Below are positions 50,842 through 58,928 of a DNA stretch of 64,000 bases, in pieces (the first letter of the stretch is position 1; each line of letters begins with the position of its first letter). A program made the position numbers and the translations under genes. Origin of the DNA: an uncultured Amphritea sp. (GTDB taxonomy: Bacteria > Pseudomonadota > Gammaproteobacteria > Pseudomonadales > Balneatricaceae); contig NZ_CAKZLP010000078.1 of NCBI RefSeq assembly GCF_937127095.1, positions 62,001-126,000 of the forward strand, read 5' to 3'. A model generated the notes under the pieces. That model was not told where the DNA came from, made no database searches, and saw only the letters and a program-made list of their open reading frames with translations.

Positions 50842-52869
50842 TTATTTCACCCGAACAACGACTCTTGCCGTGTTGGAACGGAGGCCCTGATCATCCCAGA
50901 CCCTGTACTTAAATACGTCACGTCCGGTGAATCCATAATTTGGAGTATAGTTGACGGTACCGTCAGCGTTTATTGAAACACGTCCTCCCTTAGTCGGCTG
51001 TCGCACTATTTTTAAGGTTGATGATGCGATGTTGTTTTCTGCATCCTGATCATTCGCAAGAACATTTAGCACCGTTGTGGAGTTCTTCTTAACCCGAAAC
51101 AGATCATTCACGGCCACCGGTGCGGTATTGACTATAGGGGCAGGAATAATCGTCAGGGTGACGGTTGTTTCTGCACTGTCATTCTGACCGTCATTGGCTA
51201 TGTAGGTGAAAGAGTCATTGAGTGTTCCCCCATTGTGCTGATAGGTAAAACTACCATCGCTGCTGAGTGTTAATGTGCCGTGCAGCGGGGGTGTGAGCAG
51301 ATGAGCCGTGAGCATATCCTGGTCTGCATCACTGTCGTTGCTGAGCAGACCGGTGGCTGCTGCCACGTTTAGCAGTGTCGACTCATCCACGTTATATTGG
51401 TCAGATGATGCCACGGGAGCGCTATTGACCGGCCCGCTAGGGCGGGCGATCTGCTGTAGCCTTGTCAGTGCAGCCTGAGCATCGAGCATTCCGTAACCGG
51501 AGTTGCTATCAATGCCTGGCTGATCGATATCCACTGCCGTTTCAATCATTGCTTGTTCCATCTGTTCGACAGTGGCGTAGGGAACAGCGCTTTTCAGAAG
51601 CGCCAGGACTCCGGATACATGGGCGACAGCAAATGATGTTCCTCCCACCCACTCAGTGTAGGGTACTCCGGTACCATAGGTCATTCCGGTGGTCTGAACA
51701 TCCATGCCGGGCGCAGACAGCGTTGGAAATACCGCATTGGTATCGCAGGGAGAAGGCCCCCGGCTACTCGTCATAGCAACGGTCAGAGTATTGTCCAGCG
51801 CACCGACTGAGAGGGTTCCTGGAGTGTTTGCCGGGCTCAGGCTGCTATTGCTGCCGGGGCCGGAGTTACCTGCAGCAAAGGTTACTGCGATACCGGAATC
51901 TTTAAGTGTCTGGATATCGGACTGGAACTCTGTGTTGCAGGTGCCAGCGGTTTCTAACAATCCCCATGAGTTGTTGACAATATCGGGGGCATCATCGGTA
52001 TTTGGATTACCGTCAGGGTCCAGTGCCCATTGCAGTGCCGCGTGGAGGTTGCTTAATGAGCTATAACCGCTGCTGTCAAATACACGTGCTGCAATCCACT
52101 GAGCGTTGGGAGCCATACCCACTGCGGTTCCTGAGCTGTCGCCCCCGAGAATTAATCCTGTGACGTTAGTACCATGACCGATCACATCCGATGGCAGGGC
52201 ACTGTTTCCTGCCAGATCGAGCCAGTCGTTACTACCACCGCGAAAGCGTCCAGTCAGGTCCGGATGTCCACCATCGACACCGGTATCGATAACCGCGACA
52301 ACGACGTTGTCACCGGTTATCCCCTGACTCCATAGCGGAGGAACATTAATGCTGTCGACGTTCCACTCGGGCGCTGACGGAGGTGTATAACTTTGTCCGG
52401 GTGCCGCGGTTTGCAGGTCCGATCTGAGGGAGTTGACCTGTGGCAGCTGCGCTAAGGCTTCAACCATATAGGCTGGCAGTGTCAGTGCCACAGAGTTAAT
52501 GACCCAAAGATCTTTAATCTGCCCCTGCGCTGCGAAGTCGAGTAACGGGTCGAGGTCTTGACGGGCTGCCTGTAATTGCAGTTTGAGCGACTTTAAAACT
52601 CTGGATCGCAACAGCTTGCGTAACTGCTTGCGTTCCGCTTTGGTCAGACGGGCGTCCGCATTGAGTTGCTGGCGCAGGGATTTACGAACCTGGCGCAGTG
52701 TTCTCTGATTAAATTTTTGATCATTAAATTGCAGAATAACCGCAACCGGGTCAAAACTACCGGTGGCATCGAGGCGCTGTTGCAGTTCGTTAGTGACGGT
52801 GGCCGCGCCACTCATTGCTGAAACCAGCAAAGCGGTGGAGAAACATAGTGGCCGGATTATTATATTCAT
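50842..52869 (-). CDS. Subtilisin-like (S8) secreted serine protease with Ig-like C-terminal repeats
   Basis: 675 residues from the ATG at 52869, which has GGAG upstream. A signal peptide (about 1-22) and a charged propeptide region (about 40-160) precede the protease domain (about 170-455) with catalytic Asp195 (VIDTGVD), His232 (GHGTNVTG), oxyanion Asn335 (AAGNSG) and Ser412 (GGTSFAVAH), all intact. Two Ig/cadherin-like repeats of about 85 residues fill the C-terminus (LSNDSDADQD and VLANDQDAEN motifs). The last repeat resembles the C-terminus of the 827-residue cupredoxin protein. It follows a small exported protein gene by 16 bases and probably leaves the cell through the neighbouring secretion system. 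Confidence 0.9.
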   Translation of the reverse strand: MNIIIRPLCFSTALLVSAMSGAATVTNELQQRLDATGSFDPVAVILQFNDQKFNQRTLRQVRKSLRQQLNADARLTKAERKQLRKLLRSRVLKSLKLQLQAARQDLDPLLDFAAQGQIKDLWVINSVALTLPAYMVEALAQLPQVNSLRSDLQTAAPGQSYTPPSAPEWNVDSINVPPLWSQGITGDNVVVAVIDTGVDGGHPDLTGRFRGGSNDWLDLAGNSALPSDVIGHGTNVTGLILGGDSSGTAVGMAPNAQWIAARVFDSSGYSSLSNLHAALQWALDPDGNPNTDDAPDIVNNSWGLLETAGTCNTEFQSDIQTLKDSGIAVTFAAGNSGPGSNSSLSPANTPGTLSVGALDNTLTVAMTSSRGPSPCDTNAVFPTLSAPGMDVQTTGMTYGTGVPYTEWVGGTSFAVAHVSGVLALLKSAVPYATVEQMEQAMIETAVDIDQPGIDSNSGYGMLDAQAALTRLQQIARPSGPVNSAPVASSDQYNVDESTLLNVAAATGLLSNDSDADQDMLTAHLLTPPLHGTLTLSSDGSFTYQHNGGTLNDSFTYIANDGQNDSAETTVTLTIIPAPIVNTAPVAVNDLFRVKKNSTTVLNVLANDQDAENNIASSTLKIVRQPTKGGRVSINADGTVNYTPNYGFTGRDVFKYRVWDDQGLRSNTARVVVRVK

Positions 52870-52885
52870 TCTGACATCTCCGTTT

Positions 52886-53347
52886 TCAGCTAGTGCTGAC
52901 CCTAAGGCCTGATATTTCAAGTTTACCTATCTGGATGCTCACCTCATCGCCGGGTTTGACGATACGGCCAGGGTTAGCAAAAAAGATAAAATAGTTAGTA
53001 TCTGTTCTGGGGGCCCTGGATGATTGACGCAAAGGGCCAAGTTTAGGTGGAGCAGGAACCTGCAAGTGATTCCCTGTGCGGGTGACGATCAGTTGCGGTT
53101 TAACCGAGCGATCCAGAATGGGTTTCGCTTTAGCCGCATCAGTGACGGTATAACGGAAGTCGAGCATATAGCCTGCAGCAGACTGGCGCAGCGAGAGGAT
53201 ACGAATTCCCCACTGTTGTTCCAGATCGGTCTGGGCTTGTTCTGGCAAAAGCCCGGCAGCGGTCGCCGGATTAATCAGATGTATGGAGAAGCATACGATT
53301 AGCATTTTCAGCCAGGCTAATGGTTCTAACCGGAAAAGGCGGTTCAT
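52886..53347 (-). CDS. Small exported protein of unknown function, 153 aa
   Basis: Not recognised. It has an N-terminal signal peptide (LKMLIVCFSIHLINPATA) when read from the ATG at 53347, which has AGGGGG upstream; an ATG at 53371 is the alternative. The mature part contains WGIRILSLRQSAAGYMLDFRY, then LIVTRTGNHLQVPAPPKLG and NYFIFFANPGRIVKPGDEVS, a beta-rich sequence ending IGKLEISGLRVS. It is first in a two-gene unit with the S8 protease. It could be a chaperone or inhibitor for the protease or a cell-surface accessory (inference only). Confidence 0.7.
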   Translation of the reverse strand: MNRLFRLEPLAWLKMLIVCFSIHLINPATAAGLLPEQAQTDLEQQWGIRILSLRQSAAGYMLDFRYTVTDAAKAKPILDRSVKPQLIVTRTGNHLQVPAPPKLGPLRQSSRAPRTDTNYFIFFANPGRIVKPGDEVSIQIGKLEISGLRVSTS

Positions 53348-53667
53348 TATTTTTATCCCCCTAAAGTTCATCCCAGGCTGTCTCTGTTTTAATGACAGAC
53401 GTCTTGATGAAATACATGCAGTTAGCAGGCCATATCGAGTATTTTTTAAATAAATTTATATAAAACAATGGGTTAATGATGTTGTTTTTTGGAGACGTCA
53501 GTGTCTTTGGGAGGGTGTTGATATAGCTCTCTCATTTGCGACACAGGAGAACTGGCTTTTTTGTTAAATGTGAGAAATCGGGGACTGGACGCTTACAAAA
53601 AAAGGGGAGCCGTGAGGCTCCCCTTTGGCAAACAGAAGTCCGATCCTGGACGCTGCTTGCTGGGGGG
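53348..53667. other. Intergenic region between two minus-strand operons
   Basis: This 320-base gap holds the terminator of the cupredoxin operon (53597-53626) and the presumed promoter of the small-protein/S8-protease unit. AT-rich between 53430 and 53500. No gene is visible. Confidence 0.5.
53597..53626 (-). terminator. Terminator of the cupredoxin operon
   Basis: Minus-strand stem GGGGAGCC/GGCTCCCC (53604-53611 with 53616-53623), 4-base loop, flanked so that seven T follow (53597-53603). It lies about 40 bases after the stop of the 827-residue protein gene. Confidence 0.92.
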
Positions 53668-56151
53668 TTAGTTGGTTACGTTGACGCGCACTCTGACCGA
53701 TTGAGATGGAAGTCCTCCAGTATCACTAATCTTGTACTTGAAGACATCTGTCCCGGTAAAGTTAAGAGCCGGAGTATAGGTAACCTCCCCGGTAGTTGGG
53801 TTAATAGCATCAATGGTTCCGCCCCTTTTTGGCTGAAGCGTAATTACGACTGAGGCGGGATCAATTGCGTCATTATCGTCCGTATCGTTGGCCAGTACAT
53901 CAATTACCAATGTCGTGTTTTTCGGCGTAGATACCCGATCAACCACCGCAACGGGCGGTTGGTTATCCGGGGCTGCTGAGGTCAGCACATCGATGTTAAC
54001 CGTGCCGGTTGCAGTACCACCCACACCATCAATGACGGTGTAAATTGCGCTATCACTGTCTGCCAGCGTATTCAGGCCAGTCGTTGCTCCAGGCGTATAG
54101 GTGAAGCTGCCATCCGCAGCGATGTCCAGTGTGCCGCCCAGTGTTGTGGTTATGGATTCCGGTTGAACAATCAGACTGTTCATATCCGGATCGATATCAT
54201 TCGCCAGAACGCCCGGTGCGGTCACCACCAATGTGGCGGTCAAACGCTGATCCATTGCGTAGCTGTCAGTCGCAGGGACTGGTGCCTGGTTGTTGTATGG
54301 CATGCCATTACTCCAGCTCATTGCACTGACATCTGCACTACCAGGTAAACCATTGATAACCGCCGTCATATCCAGACGGGTTTCCAGCAGTCCTTGCGTG
54401 TTGTTAAGGCCAAAGCTACCGCTGTAAAGCAGTACATCTTCGTCTCTTACCGCTATACCTGCGACGCTTGTATTACCGACAATACTCATCAGCAGCTGGT
54501 TGGCGTCGGGGTGAGTCAGGGCATCAATGTTAGCGGCATTCTTAGTAAAGTCAGCAGTCAGATCACTACCATCAAACATAATCTCCCAGGTACGGCTTGC
54601 CTGGCTGAACCGGAGTACATCTTGTCGGGTCGCAGACAGAGCCGGTTGATTGCCACTGGCGGGTATAGATACATTGCCAAGTGTTGATACCTGTAGGTCG
54701 CCGTTCACATCAACACTCAGCGCATTGATATCCTCCGCATTGCTGGTGAGGCTCAGTTGAGTACCGGTATAGGCGATGCTGAAAGGATTGACTGCTGCTG
54801 CCGGGTCATACATGACCAGATCGGAATCATCAACAACGCCGGTGCCTCCAATACCTGGAACAAACGTTGGGGTATCAAATGAGATCAGCATCCGTCCATC
54901 AGCGAACACATGCAGGGCATCGATATTGGCCATCACCAGAGCATTATTAGCGCGGACCAGACCAAGGGACGCCCCATCCAGAACTTTTGTCCACTCGCCT
55001 GTTGCCGGGTTATAACTCACGATATCACGGTTTTCAATAGCACCCAGGCCTGGAACAACAGTGACGCCTCCAACGCCGGTAGTTCCGTTGATCCCTGCGA
55101 ATAGTGAGAAGTAATACAGAGGATCGGTTCCGGCGGCGGTGCCTGATACGGAGAACTGGCTTACCAGACCGCCCCCGATTCCACCTGCGTTGGTGGTGTT
55201 CAGACGTCGGTCAAACAGCGATAAGGTTGCTTTACCGGCCGGATTGCTCGCGGATCCCAGTGTCACCAGTGCATCCTTAGTCTGACCGGGGGCCAGATTC
55301 ACAGAATACTGACGTCGTGGGTATGGGTAGGGGAAGCCTGACTCTGCCACTACATCCATATAGCCTCCCAGTAAGACGGGGGCGTGGGTGTCCAGATCCA
55401 TGTTGATCATGCGCATCAACGTGGTTGAACCGGCAGGGCCAGCGTCATCGGGGACATTGTCCGGACTATATGACTGACCGTTTACCAGAAAATACTTTGG
55501 TTTATAGTCGATAGTGCTGGTCATGGTTCCACCCACACCATACTGCCCATTATCGACGGTAGCATGTAAAACCGGATCAATGGCGCTGTAGATCAGAACC
55601 TTGTCCTGATCATAACCAATTCCGGGATAAGCTGTATTAGCTGCTTCAGGTTGAATCACTGCACCGTAAAGGCCCATTTGCACCTGAACCTGAACATGGG
55701 TTCCTGATTGATAGGCATAGGTGCCGGGTCTGATATTAGTCCAGGTATAGCTACCGGAACCGCCATTGGCGTTTATCGGCGTGACAAATGAACTGACCCG
55801 TGCTCTATTCTGTGCGTCGGTAAAGATTTCGGGTGTTCCACCAATTGTAGGTAAACCCAGCCCCGGCACCATCACGGATGTCGGTTTCGGTAGTGTGTTA
55901 CGCAGGTTAATCGTCAGCTCGGTATCACCGGGTAAAACATTCAGTTGCGGGCCGGGCACGGTGGCAACACAGGGGCCACCGGTATCTGTACCGTAACCCC
56001 ACATTGGAATTGCCAGCGAGGTTGTTCCGTCACTGGAGGGGACGTTGGTTATGGTTGTACCGGCACATAAGTTAAACGTTGCCGCTTGAATCGAACCGGA
56101 TGTCAGCATCAGGGATCCGATTAGCAAAGCGGAGTGTCTCAGGATATTCAT
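53668..56151 (-). CDS. Exported cupredoxin-fold protein without copper ligands, with Ig-like repeats
   Basis: 827 residues. Signal peptide 1-23. Two multicopper-oxidase-type cupredoxin domains fill about 24-330, but the places of copper ligands are empty: TSVMVPG at 91-97 where HxHG is expected, and AYQSG at 146-150 where a YHSH-like motif is expected. A repetitive middle part follows (about 350-620) with SYNPATGEWTKVLDGASL, LVRANNALVMANIDALHV and DDSDLVMYDPAAAVNPFS, which looks propeller-like. Two Ig/cadherin-like repeats end the protein (GVLANDIDPDMN, VLANDTDDND, FTGTDVFKYKISD). AAGGAG precedes the ATG. It probably has a structural or substrate-binding role beside two other cupredoxin proteins. 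Confidence 0.78.
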   Translation of the reverse strand: MNILRHSALLIGSLMLTSGSIQAATFNLCAGTTITNVPSSDGTTSLAIPMWGYGTDTGGPCVATVPGPQLNVLPGDTELTINLRNTLPKPTSVMVPGLGLPTIGGTPEIFTDAQNRARVSSFVTPINANGGSGSYTWTNIRPGTYAYQSGTHVQVQVQMGLYGAVIQPEAANTAYPGIGYDQDKVLIYSAIDPVLHATVDNGQYGVGGTMTSTIDYKPKYFLVNGQSYSPDNVPDDAGPAGSTTLMRMINMDLDTHAPVLLGGYMDVVAESGFPYPYPRRQYSVNLAPGQTKDALVTLGSASNPAGKATLSLFDRRLNTTNAGGIGGGLVSQFSVSGTAAGTDPLYYFSLFAGINGTTGVGGVTVVPGLGAIENRDIVSYNPATGEWTKVLDGASLGLVRANNALVMANIDALHVFADGRMLISFDTPTFVPGIGGTGVVDDSDLVMYDPAAAVNPFSIAYTGTQLSLTSNAEDINALSVDVNGDLQVSTLGNVSIPASGNQPALSATRQDVLRFSQASRTWEIMFDGSDLTADFTKNAANIDALTHPDANQLLMSIVGNTSVAGIAVRDEDVLLYSGSFGLNNTQGLLETRLDMTAVINGLPGSADVSAMSWSNGMPYNNQAPVPATDSYAMDQRLTATLVVTAPGVLANDIDPDMNSLIVQPESITTTLGGTLDIAADGSFTYTPGATTGLNTLADSDSAIYTVIDGVGGTATGTVNIDVLTSAAPDNQPPVAVVDRVSTPKNTTLVIDVLANDTDDNDAIDPASVVITLQPKRGGTIDAINPTTGEVTYTPALNFTGTDVFKYKISDTGGLPSQSVRVRVNVTN

Positions 56152-56187
56152 AATAAGACTCCTTTTCCTTCTTCTCTGATGCCAACC

Positions 56188-57552
56188 CTATGGGATTGGT
56201 ACGCCAGTTGGTTCAATAATTAGCATGGTCATCATGCCGCCGGGGAAAATATCGTTATTGACCAGCTCTTTCTCAGTGTGGGAGTGCCACATAAAGAACA
56301 GGCCGCCGTTGAGATTAAGGCCCCCTTCGCCGGGAGGCAGGGATGCCATTGCGCCCAGGTAGGGGCTGCCGCTGTAAAAACCGCCATAAGTCAGGTCAAG
56401 GTTTTCTGGCAGGTCAACCGGAATGGGCACGTTGTGGAAGTTGCAATCTTCAAAGGTTACCGGATCGGTTGAATCACTGGCACTATCCAGACCATTACAG
56501 AGTGCACCGCTGCCGGTTGTATGGCCGTAGATATCCCAACCCATGTTTTTTCCGGTCCACTCAAAGAGTGCATCATAGGTGGCGCCGGGCAGAACCTGCT
56601 GTGTGTAATCACTAAATGCCAGGTCAGCCCCCACTGCGGTATTGCCAGGATCACTGCTCAGCAATGCGCCATCGCGGGCGATCTGCAGGAAGTGGTTACC
56701 ATGGGTATGCAATGGGTGCATATCATGGCCAGCACCGATAATCCGCAATAACACTTTCTCACCCGGGTGCATCCGCGTCAGAGAACTGTATGGCTGATTA
56801 GGCATCCAGGGCACATCGTGATCAAACAGCGTATCCGGCCCGTTGCGACCGTTCATAAACCAGAGAACCGCATGAAAGTTGCTGGTATCGGGTGTCATAC
56901 CAAAATCGACTGCCTGATGGATAGATGGGTCCATCTCGGTCAGAAAGTAGAGGTATTCATGGTCATAGTAGCTGTCGGCACTGTTGTAAGCCTGGGAGTC
57001 AGGATTGGTTGCAGGGCGCACAATGAGCGCGCCACTGAGTCCCATCTCGACCTGCAGATCCGGGTTGGAGCCGCTGTGGTAGAGGTACGTCCCCGGTTGA
57101 CTGGCGGTGAAACTGTAGGTCACCGTTTCGCCCATACTGGCTTCCTCTGTCAGTACGACCCGGTTAGGATCGGCTGCAGCAGCGGCACCGGGCACCACCG
57201 TTGAGACCACGGCAGCAACATTTTTCTGTCCTGGAAAAACCATAGAAACCGGTTCGTTGATGCTGGTGTTGGTGAGGTTGATGGTTATCGCATCCCCTTC
57301 ATTAACAATCAGAGTTGGCCCAGGATACTGGACCGGAGTTGAGGTGTTATCCAGGTCACCATAAGCCCAGATCAACAGGCTGTCCCCATCGGGCGTATTG
57401 ATGCTTGCCGGAGCGACCTCCAGGTTAAAGGTTTTCTGATGGCCATCGGTGGTCGTACCGACGATGCCCTTAATCTCTGCCTGCGCTGTCCAGCTGACGG
57501 CTGTCAGCACTATAGCGCTGGTCAGAGCGGCAAAGCTGCGTAAAAATTTCAT
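56188..57552 (-). CDS. Exported multicopper-oxidase-like protein lacking the type 1 copper cysteine
   Basis: 454 residues, signal peptide 1-25. The first cupredoxin domain has no copper ligands at PVSMVF (101-106) and only YHSG at 158-161. The second retains HPLHTHG (His279, His282, His284) and a final WHSHTEKE (His423, Ser424, His425) with PGGM440. The residue between the two His, Cys in true multicopper oxidases, is Ser, so no type 1 site can form, although half of the trinuclear-site histidines remain. GAGGAG precedes the ATG. It is the middle gene of an operon with two other cupredoxin proteins. Confidence 0.82.
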   Translation of the reverse strand: MKFLRSFAALTSAIVLTAVSWTAQAEIKGIVGTTTDGHQKTFNLEVAPASINTPDGDSLLIWAYGDLDNTSTPVQYPGPTLIVNEGDAITINLTNTSINEPVSMVFPGQKNVAAVVSTVVPGAAAAADPNRVVLTEEASMGETVTYSFTASQPGTYLYHSGSNPDLQVEMGLSGALIVRPATNPDSQAYNSADSYYDHEYLYFLTEMDPSIHQAVDFGMTPDTSNFHAVLWFMNGRNGPDTLFDHDVPWMPNQPYSSLTRMHPGEKVLLRIIGAGHDMHPLHTHGNHFLQIARDGALLSSDPGNTAVGADLAFSDYTQQVLPGATYDALFEWTGKNMGWDIYGHTTGSGALCNGLDSASDSTDPVTFEDCNFHNVPIPVDLPENLDLTYGGFYSGSPYLGAMASLPPGEGGLNLNGGLFFMWHSHTEKELVNNDIFPGGMMTMLIIEPTGVPIP

Positions 57553-57577
57553 AGTAGTTCTCCTCGCCTGCTCAGAC

Positions 57578-58870
57578 TCAGTTAACGTTGATTTCGGTCA
57601 TCATGCCGCCAAAATCTTCGTCGCCATTGCTCAGGTAGTTCAGGTTACCGGTATAGAGGTAATACTTGCCGGGAGAGACATCTGCTGTATCCAGCAATAC
57701 GTCAATCGCTTCACCGCCACCCAGAGTGACTGAGTTGGTTTTGTAATAGAGCTTTTTACCTGCAGAGCTGATGTGCTGTTTGGCACCCATCCCCACTACT
57801 TGCATCGGAATACCCAGGGTATTCAGGGAGTAGAAGCGTGTTACGTTGAGGTTGGAAAGCCGCAACAGTATTTTTTGCCCCTGGCTTGCTTCGATATAGG
57901 TTGATACTTTTTGCGTTTGGCGGTTTTGCTTGAACGGGATTCCCGGATCGAGATCATCATCAACTGAGGGCAGAGCACCCTGAAAAACAGTGTCCGGATA
58001 GCCCCGGCCATTCAGCATAGGGTAGTTATCCGCCATCTCAGCAAAAGGCAAAGGTTGTACTGACTCGCTGGCATCATGGAAGCGGGAATCGAAAGAACCG
58101 ATCTGAATGGGCACTTCAACGTCATAGCCGGTAGAGCCGTCACCATCGTTATAAACAAATTTGTCGTACACCCGACCTGACCCGTCGGGGTCAGCATAGG
58201 GTGTTCCATCCTGTGCAGGATGAACATAGAGATTGCCCAGCATGCCCATCTGCATATGTTCAGTTGCTTCCACGTGGCAGTGATACATATAGGTGCCGGG
58301 TTCCTGAACATTGTAGTAATAGGTCAGGCTGGCACCCATGTTGATGGAGATAGCGGTATCTGGCAGTCCATCAAATATCGATGATGCATTAGGAAATCCG
58401 TGGAAGTGCACAGTGTGCGGGTCGAACAGGTCCGGGCGCATCACCATGCCGACGTTAGACAGGGTGAGATAGAAGGGTTGCCCCTCTTTCAGGTCGATAC
58501 TGGGGGCAGGGAACTGCGCAGATAACACCCCTTCAGACATGACCTGGCTATCAGGTATGCCGCTCATATCGCCAAAGCCAAACATATACATCGGGCGGTC
58601 ATCGGCCATTTTAATGTAACCATCACCGCCGGACAGGTGCATGCACTTTGTATTAGCATATTCACCCAGATTGGTGGTTCCATTTGTACCATCATCAATC
58701 TGGCCGTTGAGATTTTTATCCCCGGCTATTTCGGCATTATCGATCAGGCCGTTTCCGTCGATATCTCCGGGGCACTGAGTGTAAACGGTCGCGCTGGCAA
58801 GGCCCGCGTAGCTAATCATCGCACCGGCTATAGCGGTTTTGACCATCAGACTTATTGCTTTCTTATTCAT
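57578..58870 (-). CDS. Exported two-domain multicopper oxidase-like protein with EF-hand loops
   Basis: 430 residues, signal peptide about 1-28. Two calcium-binding EF-hand/dockerin-like loops follow at 36-47 (DIDGNGLIDNAE) and 51-62 (DKNLNGQIDDGT). The first cupredoxin domain holds HTVHFHG (His152, His155, His157) and YHCHVEATEHMQMGM (His197, Cys198, His199, His205, Met210), a complete type 1 copper set with type 2/3 histidines. The second domain has none (RFYSLNTLG where His would stand). GAGGAG precedes the ATG. It may be an electron-accepting copper protein; a full laccase-type trinuclear site would need a partner chain. Confidence 0.83.
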   Translation of the reverse strand: MNKKAISLMVKTAIAGAMISYAGLASATVYTQCPGDIDGNGLIDNAEIAGDKNLNGQIDDGTNGTTNLGEYANTKCMHLSGGDGYIKMADDRPMYMFGFGDMSGIPDSQVMSEGVLSAQFPAPSIDLKEGQPFYLTLSNVGMVMRPDLFDPHTVHFHGFPNASSIFDGLPDTAISINMGASLTYYYNVQEPGTYMYHCHVEATEHMQMGMLGNLYVHPAQDGTPYADPDGSGRVYDKFVYNDGDGSTGYDVEVPIQIGSFDSRFHDASESVQPLPFAEMADNYPMLNGRGYPDTVFQGALPSVDDDLDPGIPFKQNRQTQKVSTYIEASQGQKILLRLSNLNVTRFYSLNTLGIPMQVVGMGAKQHISSAGKKLYYKTNSVTLGGGEAIDVLLDTADVSPGKYYLYTGNLNYLSNGDEDFGGMMTEINVN

Positions 58871-58928
58871 GGTTTCGCTCCTCTAACTTGAGCTAGGCTG
58901 CGGCCGGATATACCGACCGCAGTGACTG

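Noticed and set aside
57578..58870. Ordinary laccase or CueO-type multicopper oxidase
   Set aside because: Only one of the two copper-bearing domain types is present; the second domain lacks ligands, so a complete trinuclear site in one chain is not supported.
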